Source: Bifidobacterium coryneforme (GTDB lineage Bacteria; Actinomycetota; Actinomycetes; Actinomycetales; Bifidobacteriaceae). Taken from it: a stretch of DNA of 64,000 nt. Location of the stretch: NCBI RefSeq assembly GCF_000737865.1, contig NZ_CP007287.1, positions 213,453 to 277,452 on the forward strand. Reading direction: 5' to 3'. This document shows positions 1 through 7,200 of this stretch, in pieces. The notes under the pieces are model-generated. The model did not search any database. It was not told the origin of the DNA and was given only the letters and a program-made list of their open reading frames with translations. The translations under genes and the position numbers were made by a program. The first letter of the stretch is position 1. The number at the start of each line of letters is the position of its first letter.

Positions 1-166
1 CCAGTGGATCATCGCCTACCATCGGTTCGCCATGGACGGGCACGGTGATGGCTGCCATCGCGAGATCGTCTGTGCCCCGCTGGCCTTCGATGATGAAGGG
101 GGTATGGAGCAGGTCCATCCGCAGGTCGGGTCGTATTGGTGCCCGGCACCATCAACGCAACGATAG
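1..166 (+). CDS. C-terminal end of a GH43-type glycoside hydrolase (partial)
   Basis: The frame starting at base 2 is open to a TAG at 164-166 and encodes the last 54 residues of a protein that begins outside the window. The stretch WIIAYHRFAMDG followed by CHREIVCAPLAFDDEG matches the end of the GH43 five-bladed propeller, where a Y-H-R motif and an H/R-E motif close the fold before an 'F-D-x-x-G' strand. GH43 enzymes release arabinose or xylose from plant polysaccharides. The gene converges on gnd with only seven bases between the stop codons. Subfamily and substrate cannot be told from this fragment. Confidence 0.7.
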   Translation, partial: QWIIAYHRFAMDGHGDGCHREIVCAPLAFDDEGGMEQVHPQVGSYWCPAPSTQR

Positions 167-173
167 GGGGAGG

Positions 174-1052
174 TCACTCCTTGACGATGGGGTGACCGCC
201 AAAGGCGTTGCGCAGGGCCGAGACCGCCTTCATGGTCATGGGGTCCTGAATCTGCGAGGACTGGCGGGCGTACAGGGCCGAGGTGATGGCCGGGGTGGGG
301 ATGCCGAGCTCCAGGGCATCATCAACCATCCACTTGGTCTCACCGGTCTCCTCGGCCTTACCGGCGATGTGTGCCAGGTGGGGGTCCTCCTGGAGGGACT
401 TGGCCAGGAGGTCCAGGAGCCAGGATTGGATGACCGACCCCTTTCGCCAGGACTGGACGACCTCGCCGGGGTCCTGAATCAGATCGGAGGCCTCCAGGAC
501 GGCATAGCCCTCGGCCAGAGACTGCATCATTCCGTACTCGATGCCGTTATGGACCATCTTGGCATAGTGGCCGGCCCCGGTGCCGCCTGCGTGGACCAGG
601 CCAAAATCGCCCTCGGGCTTGAGGGTGTCGAGTATGGGCTGAATCGGGGCAACATCCTCGTCCGATCCACCGACCATCAGGGCGTAGCCGTTCTCCCTGC
701 CCCAGATGCCATTGGAGGTGCCCACGTCGACCAGGCCGATGCCCTTCGCCCCCAGGGCCTTGGCATGTGCCTGGTCCTGGGTGAATCGGGTGTTGCCCCC
801 ATCGATGACCAGGTCGCCGCGGTCCAGCAGGTCGCCCAGCTGGTCAAGGGTGGACTCGATGGGTTTGCCTGCGGGCACCATGACCCAGATGGCCCGGGGT
901 GCCTCCAGGGAGTCGACCAGGGCCTGGAGGCTGTCCACGTCCCTGCCCGACTCGGGCGATATGTCGTACCCGACGACCTGGTGACCGCCTGTGCGCAGGC
1001 GGTCGGCCATGTTCTTGCCCATGCGGCCTAGGCCTATCATTCCGATCTTCAT
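174..1052 (-). CDS. gnd: 6-phosphogluconate dehydrogenase, decarboxylating (short type)
   Basis: 292 residues. Oxidises 6-phosphogluconate to ribulose 5-phosphate and CO2, the last oxidative step of the pentose phosphate pathway. The N-terminal Rossmann motif GLGRMG (residues 8-13) is intact. The substrate region VDVGTSNGIWGRENG corresponds to the family's VDVGTSGG-WG-ENG block, with N in place of the usual second G. KMVHNGIEYGMMQ carries the catalytic Lys-x2-His-Asn. The length matches the short, often NAD-preferring GndA/YqeC class rather than the 470-residue dimeric form, but cofactor preference is inference. It is the last gene of gntP-gntK-gnd, 24 bases after gntK. Confidence 0.93.
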   Translation of the reverse strand: MKIGMIGLGRMGKNMADRLRTGGHQVVGYDISPESGRDVDSLQALVDSLEAPRAIWVMVPAGKPIESTLDQLGDLLDRGDLVIDGGNTRFTQDQAHAKALGAKGIGLVDVGTSNGIWGRENGYALMVGGSDEDVAPIQPILDTLKPEGDFGLVHAGGTGAGHYAKMVHNGIEYGMMQSLAEGYAVLEASDLIQDPGEVVQSWRKGSVIQSWLLDLLAKSLQEDPHLAHIAGKAEETGETKWMVDDALELGIPTPAITSALYARQSSQIQDPMTMKAVSALRNAFGGHPIVKE

Positions 1053-1076
1053 GATGTTGGTTCCTTCCTGCTTCGT

Positions 1077-1751
1077 TCAGTCTTGTTCGGTTTTCCTGGC
1101 GGCCTGACGGGCCCGCTCGGCCTTGACCTGCGTGGTGTGGGCCTTGACGTCGCACTGCAATCCCAGGGTGTCGATGACCTCCTCGGCCTCGATTTCGGGG
1201 GCCATGCGCAGGCCCACGTCGATGGTCATGTGAATCTCGTCCTTGCCTAGAGGCTCCAGGGTCTCGAACTGCGACTTGAGCATCCGGGGTTTCATGAAGT
1301 GCCCCTGGCGGTGCGAGAGCCGTTCCATGATGGAGTCGTAGTCACCGCTCAGGTGGATGAACACCACCCCGGGCATTCGAATCCTGTCCCGGTAGGCCCT
1401 CTTCAGGGCCGAGCAGGTAACGGTGCCGGGTACCTTCCTGTCCATGTGGTCCTGAATCCAGTCGTGAATCTTGTCGAGCCAGGGCCAGCGGTCCTCATCA
1501 TTCAGGGGAATTCCGTGGGCCATCTTGTCGATGTTGGCCTGGGGGTGGAAGTCATCGGCCTCAGCCATGTCCCAGCCCAGCTTTTCGCTCAAGTGGGTGT
1601 TCATCGTGGTCTTGCCGCAGCCGGAGACGCCCATGATGACCAGGATTGGCGTGTGGTCCTTGAGGTAATCCGCGGGAACCGTATTCTCCACCGCCGAGGG
1701 AATGGAGTGTTCATCGAACCCCTTGGCGTTCGTTGACAGTGTGTCTACCAT
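1077..1751 (-). CDS. gntK: Gluconokinase
   Basis: 224 residues. Phosphorylates gluconate with ATP to 6-phosphogluconate, feeding the adjacent dehydrogenase. The P-loop GVSGCGKTT is at residues 41-49, followed by the family block EADDFHP and GIPLNDEDRWPWL. TCSALKRAYRDRIR is the typical gluconokinase CSALK-YRD motif. It has about 35 extra N-terminal residues and a charged C-terminal tail compared with the usual 160-175 residue enzyme. An AGGAAA ribosome site precedes the ATG. It lies 36 bases after gntP and 24 before gnd, so it is co-transcribed. Confidence 0.95.
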   Translation of the reverse strand: MVDTLSTNAKGFDEHSIPSAVENTVPADYLKDHTPILVIMGVSGCGKTTMNTHLSEKLGWDMAEADDFHPQANIDKMAHGIPLNDEDRWPWLDKIHDWIQDHMDRKVPGTVTCSALKRAYRDRIRMPGVVFIHLSGDYDSIMERLSHRQGHFMKPRMLKSQFETLEPLGKDEIHMTIDVGLRMAPEIEAEEVIDTLGLQCDVKAHTTQVKAERARQAARKTEQD

Positions 1752-1787
1752 GCGTTTCCTTTCTGAATGAGTGCGCCGTGTTGGGGC

Positions 1788-3206
1788 TCAGCCTGCGATG
1801 GGGACGAAGATGCTGGCGATCATGACCAGAATCAGCACCACCACCGAGAGGAGGCACTCCAACACAGACCAGGTCTTCAGGGTGTCGCCCACGCTCATGC
1901 CGAAGTACTCCTTGATCAGCCAGAAGCCGGCATCGTTGAGGTGGGAGAGGAAGATGGACCCAGCCCCGATGGCGATGACCAGCAGTGTGGTGGCCATGGG
2001 GGTAGCGTGCATCATGGTCATGGCGTTGCTGAGAATGCCGGCCGTGGTCAGGATGGAGACCGTGGCCGAGCCGGTGGCGACGCGGACGAAGACGGCGATG
2101 AGCCAGCCCAGCAGGAAGATGGAGACGTTGGAGGTCTCGACGAAGGTGCCGATGATCTTGCCGATGCCGGTGGAGACCAGGACGCCTTTGAAACCTCCAC
2201 CTGCGCCGACGATCAGGAGGATGCCCGCCACGGCAGGGAGTGAAGCGCCCAGGGAGTCGTTGACCGTCTTCCAGGAGATGCCCGAGGCGGCCTTGAGGAG
2301 CAGCATGGAGACAATCAGGGCTATGGCCAGGGCCATGACCGGGTTGCCGATGAAGTTGATGGTCTGGGCGAGCCCGTCGGTCCGGGTACGGAAGTCGGGT
2401 GAGGTTATCTCGAAAACGGAGGTGAGGAGCATGAGGATCGCCGGGAGGATGATGCAGAAGACCGAGAGCCCGAAGGAGGGGAGCCTGGCCTCCTCCTTGG
2501 CGGCCTCTTCGCTTTTGGCCGCGAAGTCCGCCGGGGCCTCGATGGGGACCCAGCGAGCCGCCACCTTGGAGAAGAGAGGGCCGACAATCACCAGGGTGAT
2601 CAGGGCTATGGGTATGCCGAACATCATGGTGAGACCCACATTGCCGGTTTCCTTGAACTGGCTCAGGGCGGCGAGGGGGCCGGGATGTGGCGGCACGCAG
2701 GCGTGCATGATGGAGAGGCCTGCCAGGGTGGGGATGGCCACCCTCATCAGGGGAAGCTCGGTCTTGCGCGCTACCAGGATGATGACCGGAACCAGAATGA
2801 CCAGCCCCACCTCAAAGAACATGGGCAGGCCTATCAGGGCTCCTATCAGGGCCATGATCCATGGAATGGTGGCCGGTGACGATTTGGATACCAGGGTGTT
2901 GACCACCTGATCGGTGGCCCCGGTGTCCATCAGAACCTTGCCAATCATGGCTCCGAGACCAATCAGAATGCCGACCGACCCCATGGTGGAGCCGAATTCA
3001 CCGGTGAAGCTGGTCAGTGTGGCCACTGGTCCGTAACCCGACCCGATGCCGACCACCATGCCGGCTGCCAGTAGGGACACGAAGGGGTGGAGTTTAACGA
3101 CGGTGACCAGGAAGATGAGCACCACCAGGCTGAGAACAAGACTGATGCCCAGTCGGGTGCTGTTGAGCTGTACGGCCTCTCCTGCCGCGAGCAGTGCTGT
3201 ATGCAT
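1788..3206 (-). CDS. gntP: Gluconate:H+ symporter, GntP family
   Basis: 472 residues, about 12-14 membrane segments, in the inner membrane. GntP family signatures seen include the glycine-rich VGIGSGYGPVATLTSF, IGLGAMIGKVL, GLPMFFEVGLVILVPVI and the segment around ACVPPHPGPLA. The start is placed at the second possible ATG (3206), which has GAAGAGG five bases upstream. The earlier ATG at 3275 overlaps a TATTAT -10 box at 3274-3279 and cannot be the translated start if that promoter is used. It heads the gntP-gntK-gnd operon and is divergent from a GntR regulator, with palindromes between them. Confidence 0.93.
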   Translation of the reverse strand: MHTALLAAGEAVQLNSTRLGISLVLSLVVLIFLVTVVKLHPFVSLLAAGMVVGIGSGYGPVATLTSFTGEFGSTMGSVGILIGLGAMIGKVLMDTGATDQVVNTLVSKSSPATIPWIMALIGALIGLPMFFEVGLVILVPVIILVARKTELPLMRVAIPTLAGLSIMHACVPPHPGPLAALSQFKETGNVGLTMMFGIPIALITLVIVGPLFSKVAARWVPIEAPADFAAKSEEAAKEEARLPSFGLSVFCIILPAILMLLTSVFEITSPDFRTRTDGLAQTINFIGNPVMALAIALIVSMLLLKAASGISWKTVNDSLGASLPAVAGILLIVGAGGGFKGVLVSTGIGKIIGTFVETSNVSIFLLGWLIAVFVRVATGSATVSILTTAGILSNAMTMMHATPMATTLLVIAIGAGSIFLSHLNDAGFWLIKEYFGMSVGDTLKTWSVLECLLSVVVLILVMIASIFVPIAG

Positions 3207-3273
3207 GGCTGCCTCTTCTCTGAGGATAGGAACGAAGTCAGGACGTACGCCCATGGCTCCTATTTTGCATGGC

Positions 3274-3326
3274 ATAATATCGGCAGTGTGATATTACGTA
3301 TGTCTTATACGTATACAAGTGTACAC
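3274..3326. promoter_or_regulatory. gntP promoter and probable GntR operator cluster
   Basis: On the minus strand TATTAT (3274-3279) is a good -10 for gntP. Just upstream sit three perfect palindromes: TACGTA (3295-3300), TATACGTATA (3306-3315) and GTGTACAC (3319-3326). Short AT-centred palindromes of this kind are typical of FCD-type GntR operators. They lie between gntP and the regulator gene at 3416. The -35 is weak. Operator identity is inference. Confidence 0.5.
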
Positions 3327-3415
3327 GGGATGACCTTCCGATTGGGGTTCCCCTGCCGTGTGGGCAGTGAGGTTACAGACAATTCCCGCCCTTGTGCATT
3401 GCTAGAGTGGGATTT

Positions 3416-4136
3416 ATGAGTACAGAACCTTCGCTGCACGATAGGCTCCTGGAACAATGGGGTATGGGCATCGTCACAGGGGAAATCAGCGAGGGGGGAG
3501 CGTCTGTCGGTCCCGCCCCTGGATCATGAAGTGCCATCGCGTACGGTAACCCGCGAGGTGACACGGGTATTGGAATCCATGGGAATGGTGACCGTGAGGC
3601 GGAAGGCTGGGGCCACCGTGAACCCGATGACCGCCTGGAACATCTATGACCCCAGGGTGATTGAGTGGCGGCTGCGTGGCCCCGACAGGGACCGGGTCCT
3701 CCATGAGCTCTCGGAATTAAGGGCCAGCGTGGAACCCATGGCCGCACGCCTGGCCGCCACCAGGGCCAGGCCCGGGCAGTGGGCGGCCCTGACCCAGGCC
3801 GCCATCGACATGGTGGCCCACGCCAACCATGCCGACCAGGCGGATTATCTGCAGGCCGACGAGCGTTTCCACCGGGCACTCCTGGAGGCCTCGGGCAATG
3901 CTATGTTCGCCGCTCTGGGCGACGTGGTTGCATCCGTGCTGGCCGGTCGTACCCGGCACGAACTCATGCCCCATGAGGCCAATGAACAGGCTCTGAGACT
4001 TCATGGCGACGTGGCGGCCTTGATACGCCAGGGTGACGGTGAGGCGGCCCGCCAGGCCATGACACGAATCGTCGATGAATCGGATCGGGCCATGGCGCGT
4101 CGTCTGTGCTCGCGCGCGCCAGGGAGTCGGGACTGA
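3416..4136 (+). pseudogene. GntR/FCD-family regulator of gluconate genes, frameshifted
   Basis: An ATG at 3416 opens a frame coding MSTEPSLHDRLLEQWGMGIV and continues to a winged-helix GntR start, but ends at TGA 3527-3529. The next frame continues the same protein without a break (GERLSVPPLDHE, SRTVTREVTRVLESMGMV, then an FCD ligand domain with ERFHRALLEASGN) to 4136. The two join exactly if one G is removed from the six-G run at 3493-3498. With the correction the protein is 239 residues, normal for the family. A TAGAGT box eight bases before the ATG suggests a leaderless transcript. The shorter product from GTG 3531 would lack most of the DNA-binding domain. It may be a sequencing error, a true mutation or a switchable site. 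Confidence 0.75.
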
Positions 4137-4186
4137 ACGGTTCAGAAACAGCCGGATTGTTGTAGTGCCGGTTTATGGTGTTGGGT

Positions 4187-4226
4187 GGAGGCGGCCCGAT
4201 ATTGGGATGTTGGGTGGGCCGCCTCC
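4187..4226 (-). terminator. Terminator hairpin after the first RCC1 gene
   Basis: GGAGGCGGCCC (4187-4197) pairs perfectly with GGGCCGCCTCC (4216-4226) across an 18-base loop, starting about 38 bases past the stop of the gene at 4264-9486. A very similar hairpin lies at the same place after the second RCC1 gene (9762-9802). Confidence 0.6.
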
Positions 4227-4263
4227 GGGTGGCCAGGGGTTGGGGACCCCCTTATGTGGCCTC

Positions 4264-7200
4264 TTACTCGTGTGAAGTATTGGTGGTTGTGGGTGGTACG
4301 CGTCGTTGTCGGTTGGCGTCGGATGTTGCGATGCCGAGCATGCCGGCGGTGATGAGGAGGATGATGCCTGCGCCTCCGGCGTTGGGCAGGCTGCCGGTGT
4401 GCCGGTAGGTGTAGGTGTTGCTGGTGTCGTCGGGCTGGTCCTGTCCGGCGAGGGCCCATTGGACGCGTACGGGCATGGTTCCGGGGGCGTGGGCGGTGGT
4501 TGTGGCCTGCCAGGTGCCCGCGCCGGTCTGCCTGAGGGGGAGTGTGTCGTTGTCGATGGTGAGGCCGGCCGGTGTGGGTTGTGGGGGGATGGTGGCCGCG
4601 CGCGGCCCTGGCACCGGGTTGGTGTCGCCGTGTCCTGCCTGTCCGTTGGTGTTGTCTCCCCAGGCCTGGGTGTCGCCGTTGGTGTCGATGGCGATGGTGG
4701 TGTCGCCGCCGCTGGCGGTGAGGGTGGTGTTCAGGCCGGCTATGACGGTGGGTGTGCCGGGGGTTCCGGTGTTGTGGCCGAGCTGGCCGCTGGTGTTGTC
4801 TCCCCATGCCCAGGTGCGGTGGTCCTGTCCGGTGGCGACGCTGTGGTTGCGTCCGGTGGAGACGTGGGTGAACCGGTACGTGTCGGCCGTGCCCGCCGTC
4901 CATATGCGCGCGGGTGTGGCGGTGTCGGTGCCGTCGGCGAGCCTGCCCCAGGCCCAGAGTCGTCCCTGCCGGTCGATGGCGAGCGTGTGGTCGCCTCCGG
5001 CGCTGGCCTGGACGTAGCCTGCGGGCTGCTGCGGGTCGGCTGCGGCTGCGGGTGTGCCGGTGGGGTCGTGGCCGAGCTGGCCGTGGGTGTTGTCTCCCCA
5101 CGTGTACAGGTTGCCGTCCGATCCGATCGCCGCGGCGTGCGTGTCGCCCGCCGTGATCTGCTCGTACCGGAACGCGGGGGGTGTCCCGTCGGGGATGCGT
5201 ACGGGCAGGGGCCGGCTGCTGCTGGCGGTGCGGCCGGTGTCGCCGAGCCCGCCGGGCAGGCTGCCCCACGCGTACAGGTTGTCGTCGGAGCCGAGGGCCA
5301 TGGTGTAGCCGTCACCGGCTGCGGCCCGTATCCAGGTGAACCCGGTGTCGGTGCCGTCGGGGCGGGCGGCCTTGACGGGTCTGGTGTGCTGGCTGGTGGT
5401 GCCGTCGCCGAGCTGGCCCTGGGTGTTGTCTCCCCAGGTGTAGAGCTGCCCGTCGCTGCCGACGGCGGCGCTGTGGTTGCGTCCCGCCGCGGCCTGCACC
5501 CAGGTGAATCCGTCACCGGTGCCGTCGGGCTTGGCGACCCGGGTTGGGGTGGTGCGTCGGGTGGTGGTGCCGTCGCCGAGTTGGCCTTGGGTGTTGTCTC
5601 CCCAGGCGTACAGGCCGCCGTCGGATCCGATGCCGAGGCTGGTGGTGCCGCCGGTGTCGATGGAGGCGAGGCGGATGTCGGGTGCGGCGGGTGCGGTGAG
5701 GGTGACGGTGTCCTTGCCGTATTCGCTGCCGTGGTCCGGGCTCAGGGTCCACCTGCCGGTCCGGTGCCAGCGGGCCGTCACGGTCAGGTCATGCTCCAGA
5801 GGCCGGGTGAAGTCGTAGGCGACATCCCCGTCGAACCATCCGTCGAACGTCCACCCGTTTTCGGACGGGTCGGCGGGCCTCCTGGTGGGCTCGCCCGCGG
5901 GGACCTGCTGCGCATCGGGGGCATGGCCGTGTTGGGTGGTGAAGGTGAGGGTGGCCGTGTCGCCGGTGTACATGAACCGCAGGCTGGTGTCCTCGTCCCG
6001 TGCCTGCCCGGTGGCGGACCGGATGGTCAGGGGCACGGTCTCGGGCCGGTGCCTGGGGGAGGCGGCGTGCCACCCGTCCGCCCGGCGCCGCACCTCTCCC
6101 GCGCTCGGCTTGGCGCCGAACAGGACCCCGGTGACGGGGGAACTCACAGGCCGCCACACCATGGTCGGGTCCGGGTGGGCTGTGGTGGACGTGGTGCCGT
6201 CGCCGAGCTGACCGGCACTGTTGGTACCGACCGCATACACGTCTCCGTCCGAGCCGACGGCCAGCGTAATGTCTGTGCCCGCGACGGCACCGGTGTATGC
6301 GAACCCCGAGGGTGCGCCCTTGGGGTTGGGCATACGGGCAGGGGCCACGCCGTCGCTGGTGCCGAGCTGGCCGTACTGGTTGCCGCCCCACGCCCAGGCC
6401 CCGGAGCCGGTGATGGCGGTGGAGTGGGTGCGTCCGGCGCTGACGCCGGTGGCGCCGGACGGGCCGGGGACCGGGCCCGGCCTGCCCGCGGGCTCGGCGC
6501 CGGTGGGGGTGCGGCCTAGCTGGCCGTTCTCGTTGTGCCCCCACGTGTAGACGGTGCCGTCCCGGGCGATGCCCATGCTGTGGTCGGCCCCGGCGCTGAG
6601 GGCCGTGAACCGCTGGGTGGTGTCCGCGGGGGCGGGCTTGTAGCCGGCATGGCCGAGCAGGTCATCGTCGTTTCCGGCGGATTTGCTGCCGCCCCAGGTC
6701 CAGGCGGTCCCGTTCGCGTCCAGGCCGATGGAGTGCCTGGGGCCCGCGCTGACGGAGGCGAAGGCTGCCTCGGGCACACCCACACCCGTAGGCGTCGGTG
6801 TGGAATAGGAGGAAGAACCCAGCTGCTTGTATGTGTCGTATCCCCAGGTCCAGATGTTGCCGTCCCGGTCCAGGGCCATGCTGTGGTCGGCCCCGGCGCT
6901 GACGGCGATGAACGTCATGCCGGCGGGCGTGTCTGCCTTGCCGGGCCTGTTGGCGGGGTTGCTGCTTGTGCTGCGTCCGAGTTGCCGGGAGCGGTTGTTT
7001 CCCCAGGTCCAGATGTTGCCGTCCCGGTCCAGGGCCATGGAGTGGCCGTCCCGGTCCAGGGCCATGGAGTGGCTGTCCCCGGCGGACACCTGGACGAACT
7101 TCACCCCCGCGGGTGCGGCGGCCATGATTGGTGCGGTCCGGTTTGTGGTGGTGCCGTCGCCGAGCTGGCCGTCCTTATTGTTGCCCCATGCGTATAGGTT

